From assembly GCA_903931355.1 (NCBI GenBank), contig CAIZCB010000301.1, positions 1 to 5,297 on the forward strand: a DNA stretch of 5,297 bases. Direction: 5' to 3'. Position 1 is the first letter of the stretch. Each line of letters begins with the position of its first letter. The position numbers and the translations under genes were made by a program. This document shows, piece by piece, positions 1-5,297 of this stretch. Below the pieces are notes generated by a model, which ran no database searches, was not told the DNA's origin, and saw only the letters and a program-made list of their open reading frames with translations. Source of the stretch: an uncultured Pseudomonadota bacterium. GTDB lineage: Bacteria > Pseudomonadota > Gammaproteobacteria > Methylococcales > Methylomonadaceae.

Positions 1-1824
1 AGCGATGATCAATTACGGATCATCAAACGTCTGTTAAAAAGCCTAAACATCGATGACACTAAATGGCCACCGAAACAGGTGCAAGGCTTTATCAACGGTC
101 AAAAAGAAGAAGGCATCCGCGCTCGACACATGAGCGATAACGGCGATTTCTACTATCGACAAATGTGGCAGGTTTATAAAGCTTATGAAGAGCTTTGTGA
201 TCGTTCTGGCTTGGTCGATTTTGCCGAACTATTGCTCCGCGCCCACGAATTGCTGCGCGATAACGAAGATTTGTTGAGCTTTTATCGCGACCGATTCCAG
301 CAAGTGCATGTCGATGAATTTCAAGACACCAACACCATTCAATACGCTTGGCTGCGTTTATTAACCGAAGGCAACAATAATTTATTTGTCGTTGGTGATG
401 ATGACCAGTCGATTTACGGCTGGCGTGGCGCGAAAATCGAAAACATCTTCAATTTCCAAAAGCATTACCCCGATCATCAAGTGGTGCGCTTAGAACAAAA
501 CTATCGATCCAGTGGCCATATTCTTAAAGCCGCTAATCATCTGATTGCTCATAATGACAGTCGAATGGGTAAAGAATTGTGGACTGATGCTGGCGACGGC
601 TTACCTTTATCGCTTTACGCGGCGTTTAACGAACAAGACGAAGCCTATTTTGTGGTGGAAAAAATTCGTCAATGGGTTAAAGACGGCGGGATGCGAAGTG
701 ATGTGGCGATTTTGTATCGTTCTAATGCCCAATCTCGGCAATTTGAAGAACGCTTGATGACCACTGCGACGCCTTATCGGGTCTACGGTGGTTTGCGATT
801 TTTCGAGCGGATGGAAATCAAAAACGCCCTCGCCTATTTGCGTTTATCGGCTAATCCACACGATGACGCGTCATTTGAACGTATCGTCAACACCCCGACT
901 CGCGGCATTGGCGCTAAAACCTTGGACGATATGCGAATTCTGGCCCGTGACAACGCCGTTTCGCTTTGGCAAGCATCGCTAACCCTATTACAAGAAAATC
1001 GCCTACCACCAAGAGCCTCCAGCGCTTTGCAGGCGTTTTTAAACTTAATCAACAAACTCAGCCAAGAAACTGCTAATCACGAAGCGCTATTTGAGAGCGT
1101 CAAATACGTGATTGAAGCCAGTGGTTTGATTGAGCTGTATAAAAAAGAAAAACAGGACAAAGGCGAAACTCGGGTTGAAAACTTGGAAGAGTTGGTCAAC
1201 GCCGCCAAGCTGTTTGATTACGATAGCAACAACCCCGAAAACCTCAGCGAACTGGATTTATTCCTAACTCACGCCGCTTTAGAAGCAGGCGAAATGCAAG
1301 GTGATGCTGACGAAGATTGCGTGCAGTTAATGACCTTGCATTCGGCTAAAGGCTTGGAATTTAAAGTGGTGTTTATGGTCGGCGTTGAAGAAGGTTTATT
1401 CCCTTCGCAACAATCCGTCGAGGACCCAGGCCGCTTACAAGAAGAACGGCGTTTATGCTACGTCGGCATTACCCGCGCGATGCAACAGTTGTATATCAGC
1501 TATGCCGAATCGCGGCGTTTATACGGCAAAGACAGCTACCCGCGCCCGTCACGGTTTATCAAAGAAATTCCCGCCGAGGCAATTCAAGAAATCCGCATCC
1601 GCGCCAATGTCACGCGCCCCGTTGCCAGCACACCAAGCTACAACAGCGGCCCCGTTTCTAACAGCCGTTACAAATTAGGCCAATCAGTGCGCCATGAAAA
1701 ATTTGGTGATGGTGTGGTTTTGCAAACCGAAGGTGAAGGCGAACAAGAACGTGTGCAAATTAATTTCCGTAATGCGGGGATTAAATGGTTAATGCTGGCG
1801 TATGCGAAATTGGATTTGATTTAA
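1..1824 (+). CDS. uvrD: DNA helicase II (UvrD), 5'-truncated by the window edge
   Basis: Superfamily 1A 3'-to-5' DNA helicase that unwinds DNA in nucleotide excision repair and mismatch repair, and in E. coli can also pull back stalled RNA polymerase. The frame is open from base 1, so the first 26 codons visible here belong to the gene and the true start lies outside; a GTG at 79 is internal. The 607-residue fragment begins at about E. coli residue 116, so the Walker A motif (motif I) and motif Ia are missing only because of the cut. Visible motifs in fragment numbering: motif II DEFQDTN (105-111), motif III GDDDQSIYGWRGA (132-144), motif IV LEQNYRS (164-170), motif V around TLHSAKGLEF (445-454), motif VI EERRLCYVGITRA (481-493). 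A C-terminal Tudor-like domain (about 556-607, starting YKLGQSVRH) is typical of UvrD/PcrA and contacts RNA polymerase. Estimated full length of about 722 residues fits UvrD (720 in E. coli) and is not consistent with Rep, which is shorter. No promoter is in view. A small zinc-finger gene follows 13 bases after the stop. Confidence 0.97.
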   Translation, partial: SDDQLRIIKRLLKSLNIDDTKWPPKQVQGFINGQKEEGIRARHMSDNGDFYYRQMWQVYKAYEELCDRSGLVDFAELLLRAHELLRDNEDLLSFYRDRFQQVHVDEFQDTNTIQYAWLRLLTEGNNNLFVVGDDDQSIYGWRGAKIENIFNFQKHYPDHQVVRLEQNYRSSGHILKAANHLIAHNDSRMGKELWTDAGDGLPLSLYAAFNEQDEAYFVVEKIRQWVKDGGMRSDVAILYRSNAQSRQFEERLMTTATPYRVYGGLRFFERMEIKNALAYLRLSANPHDDASFERIVNTPTRGIGAKTLDDMRILARDNAVSLWQASLTLLQENRLPPRASSALQAFLNLINKLSQETANHEALFESVKYVIEASGLIELYKKEKQDKGETRVENLEELVNAAKLFDYDSNNPENLSELDLFLTHAALEAGEMQGDADEDCVQLMTLHSAKGLEFKVVFMVGVEEGLFPSQQSVEDPGRLQEERRLCYVGITRAMQQLYISYAESRRLYGKDSYPRPSRFIKEIPAEAIQEIRIRANVTRPVASTPSYNSGPVSNSRYKLGQSVRHEKFGDGVVLQTEGEGEQERVQINFRNAGIKWLMLAYAKLDLI

Positions 1825-1826
1825 GC

Positions 1827-1832
1827 AGGAGA
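1827..1832 (+). promoter_or_regulatory. Shine-Dalgarno of the TraR/DksA-like gene
   Basis: AGGAGA lies five bases before the ATG at 1838, inside the 13-base gap after the uvrD stop. It is the strongest ribosome binding site in the window and fixes the start of the small zinc-finger gene. No promoter or terminator fits in this gap, so the two genes are probably read from one message. Confidence 0.85.
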
Positions 1833-1837
1833 ATTTT

Positions 1838-2053
1838 ATGTCTACAGCTTGGGCCGGCGGTACCGACGCGATTGTCGAACGCATGGATGAAATGACCGCT
1901 TTGTTCGTCGAAGAGACTCGCAAAAAACTCTATAGCGGCGAATCAGCGACGCATTGTGAAGAATGTGGGGAAGCAATTCCTGATGCCAGACGCCAAGCGA
2001 TTGCTTGTCAATATTGTCTAACTTGCCAAACTAAGCTTGAAAAACAACGATAA
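1838..2053 (+). CDS. Small TraR/DksA-family C4 zinc-finger protein
   Basis: A 71-residue protein of the short TraR/DksA class (compare TraR, 73 residues, and E. coli YbiI). Family members bind the secondary channel of RNA polymerase and modulate initiation; that role is inferred here. The N-terminal part (about 8-33) is a predicted helix starting near the WAGGTDA segment, which resembles the YbiI N-terminus. The long coiled coil of true DksA is absent, and so is a clear DxxDxA tip motif as in DksA or TraR. The zinc finger runs from about 39 to 66, with the family signature CEECGEAIPDARRQAI. It has five cysteines (40, 43, 57, 60, 63). The usual pattern is CX2C-X17-CX2C; here C40/C43 and C60/C63 are separated by 16 residues, and C57 gives an overlapping second CX2C. 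The start is fixed by a strong Shine-Dalgarno. It follows uvrD by 13 bases, suggesting co-transcription. Family assignment is firm; the cellular role is unknown. Confidence 0.9.
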   Translation: MSTAWAGGTDAIVERMDEMTALFVEETRKKLYSGESATHCEECGEAIPDARRQAIACQYCLTCQTKLEKQR

Positions 2054-2075
2054 TCGGTGATTAATTAAGTCGGAA

Positions 2076-2162
2076 TGGTGCCGAGAAGAGGACTTGAACC
2101 TCCACAGGGTTACCCCTACTAGCACCTGAAGCTAGCGCGTCTACCAATTTCACCACCTCGGC
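2076..2162 (-). tRNA. tRNA-Leu (anticodon CAG)
   Basis: Read on the - strand, the 87-base gene starts GCCGAGGTGGTGAAATTGG and ends with discriminator A and an encoded CCA (CCA at 2076-2078). The seven-base acceptor stem pairs with one G-U at its last pair. The anticodon arm has a five-base-pair stem (CTAGC/GCTAG) and loop TTCAGGT; the anticodon CAG corresponds to bases 2126-2128 and reads the leucine codon CUG. A long variable arm (AGGG/CCCT stem) marks a class II tRNA, as expected for leucine. The T arm has the TTCAAGT loop with a GGAGG/CCTCT stem. It stands alone, convergent with the uvrD zinc-finger pair and divergent from htpG. No convincing terminator is seen beyond its 3' end. Confidence 0.97.
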
Positions 2163-2196
2163 AAAGGATGCTTGTATCAAGCGATGTGAGCGGCGC

Positions 2197-2225
2197 ATTC
2201 TATGAATCAAGCCCTTTTTTGTCAA
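2197..2225 (-). promoter_or_regulatory. Sigma70 promoter of tRNA-Leu with GC-rich discriminator
   Basis: On the - strand, a perfect -35 TTGACA (2220-2225) is followed after exactly 17 bases by the -10 TAGAAT (2197-2202), one mismatch from TATAAT. Immediately downstream comes a GC-rich discriminator, GCGCCGCTC (2188-2196), the feature associated with stringent (ppGpp/DksA) control of stable RNA promoters. Transcription would begin near 2189-2190, leaving a leader of about 27 bases before the tRNA. The leader holds a small hairpin (GCTTG-ATA-CAAGC, 2170-2182) just upstream of the mature 5' end, possibly seen by processing enzymes. The motifs are seen directly; regulation is inferred. Confidence 0.85.
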
Positions 2226-2261
2226 TCAATAATCCCGAATCACGAAAGTTTCAATTTATAC

Positions 2262-2290
2262 CTTGAAAACCGCCACAAACACCCCCAACT
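2262..2290 (+). promoter_or_regulatory. Sigma32 (RpoH) heat-shock promoter of htpG
   Basis: CTTGAAA at 2262-2268 matches the sigma32 -35 consensus exactly. After 14 bases, CCCCAACT at 2283-2290 matches the -10 consensus CCCCATnT with one mismatch. The spacing is within the usual range for this sigma factor. Transcription would start near 2297, giving a leader of about 47 bases. No equally good sigma70 -10 box follows the same -35. Its place directly before htpG, a classical RpoH regulon member, supports the call. Confidence 0.82.
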
Positions 2291-2331
2291 AAGCCAAGCC
2301 TCATTTTTAAACTTAGTAAAACACTTAATAC

Positions 2332-2336
2332 AAGAG
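2332..2336 (+). promoter_or_regulatory. Modest Shine-Dalgarno of htpG
   Basis: AAGAG lies seven bases before the ATG at 2344. It is a weak match in an A/T-rich leader, but well placed, and it supports this ATG, where homology to HtpG also begins. Confidence 0.55.
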
Positions 2337-2343
2337 CATAAAT

Positions 2344-4272
2344 ATGACTGTTGAAGCACAAAAAGAAACCTTAGGTTTCCAAACTGAAGTAAAGCATTTA
2401 TTGCATTTGATGATCCACTCTTTGTACAGCAACAAAGAAATCTTCTTACGCGAATTGGTTTCAAACGCCTCTGACGCTGCTGACAAATTACGTTTTGAAG
2501 CCTTATCCAACGATGGTTTGTACGAAGGCGATAGCGAGCTAAAAATCCGCATTGATTTCGACGAAGCGAAAAAAACCATCACCATCACCGATAACGGCAT
2601 CGGCATGACCCGCGCCGAAGTTCAAGACCACATCGGTACTATCGCCAAATCAGGCACTAAACAATTCTTCGAGCGCTTAACCGGCGATCAAGCCAAAGAT
2701 AGCGAGTTAATCGGCCAATTCGGTGTCGGTTTTTACTCGGCTTTCATCGTTGCCGACAAAGTCACTTTGACCACCCGCAAAGCTGGCGTAGCCGAAGCGG
2801 TACGCTGGGAATCGGCTGGTGAAGGCGATTACACGTTAGAAACCGTCGAAAAAGCCAACCGTGGTACGGAAATTGTCTTGCACTTGAAAGACGGCGAAGA
2901 AGAATTTTTGAACGCTTGGAAAATCCGCTCCATCATCAAAAAATTCTCAGACCATATTTCATTACCAATCATCATGAGTCGCGAAGTTGATGCTGAAACC
3001 GATGATGAAGGCAACGAAACCGCAGCTGCTCACCTTGAAGATGAAACCGTCAATACCGCTTCAGCTTTGTGGACTAAATCCAAAGACGAAATCAGTGACG
3101 AAGACTACAACGAATTCTACAAACACGTTGGCCACGACTTTCAAGACCCACTAACCCACGTTCATAGCAAAGTCGAAGGCACCAACGAATACACTTTATT
3201 GCTTTACACCCCAAGCCGCGCGCCGTTTGATCTATGGGATCGCGACAGCAAACACGGTGTAAAACTCTACATCCGCAAAGTCTTCATCACCGACGATGCC
3301 GAGCAATTAATGCCACGTTACCTGCGTTTTATTCGCGGTGTAATTGATGCCGACAGCTTGCCGCTCAACGTCTCTCGCGAAATCTTGCAACAAAGCAAAC
3401 AAATCAGCGCGATCAAAACCGGTGCGGTGAAAAAAGTCTTGGGCATGCTGGAAGATTTGGCTGAAAACCAAGCCGACAAATACCAATCATTCTGGGAACA
3501 ATTCGGCAACGTCATCAAAGAAGGCCCGATTGAAGATGCGAAAAACAAAGACCGCATCGCCAAGTTGTTACGTTTCTCTTCGACCCATACCAATGACAAA
3601 ACCCAAAATGTTTCATTAGCCGATTACGTCAGCCGCATGAAAGAAGGCCAAGACAAAATCTATTTTGTCACCGCCGACAGTTTCGCCGCCGCTAAAAACA
3701 GCCCACATTTGGAAATCTTCCGCAAAAAAGGCATTGAAGTCTTATTGTTGACTGATCGGATTGACGAATGGCTGATTTCTAGCCTCACCGATTTCGACGA
3801 CAAACATCTGCAATCCATCGCGAAAGGCGAGCTAGATTTAGAGCAATTTGACACCGAAGAAGACAAACAGCACCAAGAAGAATTGAACAAAGACTTTGAA
3901 ACAGTGTTGTCACAAATGAAAGACGTGTTGAAAGACAAAGTCAGCGATGTTCGCATCAGCCACCGTTTAACCGACTCCCCTGCTTGTTTGGTAACCGGTG
4001 TTTATGACATGAGCTTGAACATGGAACGGATTATGAAAGAAGCCGGCCAAGCCATGAATATGATGGGCATGGGCGGCAGCAAACCAACCTTTGAAATCAA
4101 TCCAGACCATGGCTTAGTTAAAGCTTTGAAAAACGAGCAAGATGACAGCCGTTTTGCTGACATTAGCCATATTTTGTTTGACCAAGCGGTATTAAGCGAA
4201 GGCGGTCAATTAGATGATCCATCAGCGTTTGTACATAAGCTGAATGGTTTGTTGCAAGGCTTGTTGGCGTAA
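2344..4272 (+). CDS. htpG: Molecular chaperone HtpG (bacterial Hsp90)
   Basis: Cytosolic ATP-dependent homodimeric chaperone that remodels client proteins with the DnaK system. Length is 642 residues, against 624 in E. coli HtpG. The N-terminal GHKL ATPase domain (about 1-215) is complete: [15 protein letters not shown] (34-48) with catalytic Glu37 and Mg-coordinating Asn41; DNGIGM (83-88) with the adenine-contacting Asp83; IGTIAKSGT (97-105) of the lid; and [11 protein letters not shown] (124-134). A short acidic stretch (about 215-235) lies at the N/middle junction. The middle domain (about 235-510) carries the ATP-contacting Arg345 in [10 protein letters not shown]. The C-terminal dimerization domain (about 515-642) has a methionine-rich segment (Met560, 564, 571, 573, 574, 576), the usual exposed client-binding loop, and ends in LLQGLLA without the eukaryotic MEEVD tail. 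The start is supported by a Shine-Dalgarno and by homology from the first residues. A sigma32-type promoter precedes it and a strong terminator follows, so it is probably monocistronic and heat-induced. Confidence 0.98.
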   Translation: MTVEAQKETLGFQTEVKHLLHLMIHSLYSNKEIFLRELVSNASDAADKLRFEALSNDGLYEGDSELKIRIDFDEAKKTITITDNGIGMTRAEVQDHIGTIAKSGTKQFFERLTGDQAKDSELIGQFGVGFYSAFIVADKVTLTTRKAGVAEAVRWESAGEGDYTLETVEKANRGTEIVLHLKDGEEEFLNAWKIRSIIKKFSDHISLPIIMSREVDAETDDEGNETAAAHLEDETVNTASALWTKSKDEISDEDYNEFYKHVGHDFQDPLTHVHSKVEGTNEYTLLLYTPSRAPFDLWDRDSKHGVKLYIRKVFITDDAEQLMPRYLRFIRGVIDADSLPLNVSREILQQSKQISAIKTGAVKKVLGMLEDLAENQADKYQSFWEQFGNVIKEGPIEDAKNKDRIAKLLRFSSTHTNDKTQNVSLADYVSRMKEGQDKIYFVTADSFAAAKNSPHLEIFRKKGIEVLLLTDRIDEWLISSLTDFDDKHLQSIAKGELDLEQFDTEEDKQHQEELNKDFETVLSQMKDVLKDKVSDVRISHRLTDSPACLVTGVYDMSLNMERIMKEAGQAMNMMGMGGSKPTFEINPDHGLVKALKNEQDDSRFADISHILFDQAVLSEGGQLDDPSAFVHKLNGLLQGLLA

Positions 4273-4274
4273 TT

Positions 4275-4298
4275 AAAAAACCCCGCAAAAGCGGGGTT
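4275..4298 (-). terminator. Intrinsic terminator for the peroxidase gene (- strand)
   Basis: An eight-base-pair stem (AACCCCGC at 4279-4286, GCGGGGTT at 4291-4298) with a four-base loop. On the - strand the stem runs directly into a T tract (A run at 4275-4280 on +). It lies just past the htpG stop and ends the leftward transcript of the cytochrome c peroxidase gene. Read on the + strand, the stem is followed by only two T residues, so it is a poor terminator in that direction. Confidence 0.85.
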
Positions 4299-4310
4299 AC
4301 TAACGATTCG

Positions 4311-4337
4311 AAGGGGGCTTTTCAGCCCCCTTTTTTT
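4311..4337 (+). terminator. Intrinsic terminator for htpG (+ strand)
   Basis: A nine-base-pair stem (AAGGGGGCT at 4311-4319, AGCCCCCTT at 4324-4332) with loop TTTC, followed by a run of seven T (4331-4337). It is a textbook rho-independent terminator for htpG. On the - strand the stem is followed by TTCG only, so it works mainly rightward. Confidence 0.93.
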
Positions 4338-4346
4338 AGCAATCAA

Positions 4347-5297
4347 TTAGTTGAAAGTTTTACCTGGAGTACCTGGCAAAACTGGCATGGTTTGATGTGG
4401 GAATTCACCAGTCAAAGCATTCAAGAATGCCACGATGTCATTCACATCCGCATCAGACAAATCTTTATCTAACTGCAATTTACCCATGATACGAACCGCT
4501 TGATCCAAAGTTTTTACTGAACCATTGTGGAAATAAGGTGCAGTCAAAGCGATATTGCGTAAAGTCGGTACTTTCCACATGTGTTTATCAGAGTCTTTAC
4601 CAGTCACTTCTGCTAAACCACCGTCTTTGCTGAAATGGTGTTGCGCTTCAAAGTAGCCATTAGCAACCACAGGGAATTTTTGGAATGCGCCTGGGCCGTT
4701 AAATGCTGGGCCACTATGGCAGCTGGTGCAACCCAATTGATTGGCTTTTTCTAAACCGCGCACTTGTTGCTCAGTCAAAGCAGATTTGTTACCAGACACA
4801 TATTTGTCATAAGCGCTGTTTGGCGTAATCAAAGTTCTTTCATAAGCAGCAATCGCTTTAGTTGCGTTGTCTTTAGTGATTGAATTTTTATCGCCAAACG
4901 CTTTTTCAAACGCTACTTGATAACCATCAATAGTTTTCAAACGAGCCACTACGTCATCCCAGCTTTTCATACCCATTTCAATCGGGTTAGTCACAGGGCC
5001 AGCCGCTTGTGCTTCTAAACTAGCCGCACGGCCATCCCAGAATTGCACTTTGTTGAACGCCGCATTCCAAACAGTTGGCGCACTACGTCCACCGGTTTGA
5101 CCATTGACACCCATAGAATTAGGGCGATTATCTTCACCACCCAACATGGTGTTATGGCAAGAAGCACAAGACACGGTGCCAGTCGAAGACAAACGTGGGT
5201 CATGGTACAAAATTTTACCCAACTCAACTTTTTCAGCTGTTGTAGGGTTATCAGCAGGTGCTGGTGCAGTAGTTGGCAAAGCCTCAGCCGCCGCAAC
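4347..5297 (-). CDS. Di-heme cytochrome c peroxidase (CcpA/MauG family), 5'-truncated by the window edge
   Basis: Periplasmic enzyme reducing hydrogen peroxide to water with electrons from small c-type cytochromes or cupredoxins. The frame is open to the right edge with no ATG in view; a TTG at 5277-5279 is internal. The fragment (316 residues) begins VAAAEA followed by a Pro/Ala/Thr-rich segment, which looks like the end of a signal peptide cut after AEA and then a flexible linker. Two haem c sites are visible: CASCH (fragment 44-48, bases 5154-5168) and CTSCH (190-194, bases 4716-4730). Aligned to Pseudomonas CcpA with a constant offset, the inter-haem Trp (Trp87 in QFWDGRA) and the active-site Gln97 and Glu107 (in NPIEMG) are kept. 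Met271 in RIMG is the likely distal ligand of the high-potential haem. The position of the distal His of the low-potential haem (Pseudomonas His71) is Val64. The C-terminal KVPTLRNIALTAPYFHNGS is a family hallmark. The gene is convergent with htpG and has its own terminator. Family is secure; a methylamine-type MauG role is unlikely because nothing in the window suggests it. Confidence 0.95.
   Translation of the reverse strand, partial: VAAAEALPTTAPAPADNPTTAEKVELGKILYHDPRLSSTGTVSCASCHNTMLGGEDNRPNSMGVNGQTGGRSAPTVWNAAFNKVQFWDGRAASLEAQAAGPVTNPIEMGMKSWDDVVARLKTIDGYQVAFEKAFGDKNSITKDNATKAIAAYERTLITPNSAYDKYVSGNKSALTEQQVRGLEKANQLGCTSCHSGPAFNGPGAFQKFPVVANGYFEAQHHFSKDGGLAEVTGKDSDKHMWKVPTLRNIALTAPYFHNGSVKTLDQAVRIMGKLQLDKDLSDADVNDIVAFLNALTGEFPHQTMPVLPGTPGKTFN

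Noticed and set aside
79..81. GTG at 79 as the start of a shorter helicase
   Set aside because: The upstream codons from base 1 encode residues matching UvrD (SDDQLRIIKRLLKSL), so the gene continues beyond the window.
2051..2063. Possible terminator hairpin TAATC-GGT-GATTA beyond the tRNA 3' end
   Set aside because: Only five mostly A-T pairs with a three-base loop, overlapping the stop codon of the zinc-finger gene. The T-rich stretch on the - strand is not contiguous with the stem.
2288..2317. Inverted repeat ACTAAG ... CTTAGT near the htpG promoter, as an operator or RNA thermometer
   Set aside because: Six base pairs across an 18-base A/T-rich spacer is expected by chance. The left arm overlaps the -10 region and precedes the predicted transcription start, and it does not pair with the Shine-Dalgarno.
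2240..2606. Two overlapping - strand open frames across the htpG start
   Set aside because: They are shadows of htpG and its promoter region, with no recognisable protein features and no Shine-Dalgarno of note.
5277..5279. TTG at 5277-5279 as the start of the peroxidase
   Set aside because: It would leave an exported haem protein without a signal peptide. The frame continues upstream through VAAAEA, which looks like a signal-peptide end.
4347..5297. MauG-type role for the di-heme protein
   Set aside because: No methylamine dehydrogenase genes are nearby, and the residues resemble CcpA peroxidases, including the methionine expected as distal ligand of the high-potential haem where MauG has a tyrosine.

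Overview
The window reads as an ordinary stretch of a gammaproteobacterial chromosome. Evidence: a UvrD fragment that follows the Escherichia coli protein almost residue for residue, an HtpG of normal length, a chromosomally encoded CCA tail on a tRNA-Leu, and promoters matching E. coli-type sigma70 and sigma32 consensus. Base composition is moderate and leucine codons are mostly TTA/TTG. A methanotroph-like lineage (Methylococcales) is possible from the overall look of the proteins, but that is only an impression. There are no mobile elements, CRISPR arrays or phage genes, and no sign of recent transfer.

Layout, left to right. (1) The C-terminal five-sixths of DNA helicase II (uvrD), cut by the left edge, on the + strand. 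(2) Thirteen bases later, with a good Shine-Dalgarno, a 71-residue C4 zinc-finger protein of the TraR/DksA family, probably co-transcribed with uvrD. (3) A tRNA-Leu(CAG) gene on the - strand, with a near-consensus sigma70 promoter and a GC-rich discriminator. (4) Divergent from it, htpG (Hsp90) on the + strand behind a strong match to a sigma32 heat-shock promoter. (5) A 74-base convergent intergenic region with two hairpin terminators facing opposite ways. (6) A di-heme cytochrome c peroxidase on the - strand, cut by the right edge within its signal peptide.

Functionally these are housekeeping and stress genes: DNA repair (UvrD), a possible RNA polymerase secondary-channel regulator (TraR/DksA-like), protein folding under heat (HtpG) and periplasmic hydrogen peroxide removal (cytochrome c peroxidase). 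They need not form one pathway. The most interesting points are the pairing of uvrD with a mini-DksA protein, the unusual cysteine spacing in that protein, the replacement by valine of the distal histidine of the low-potential haem in the peroxidase, and the readable heat-shock and stable-RNA promoters between the divergent tRNA and htpG. I found no convincing undescribed system.
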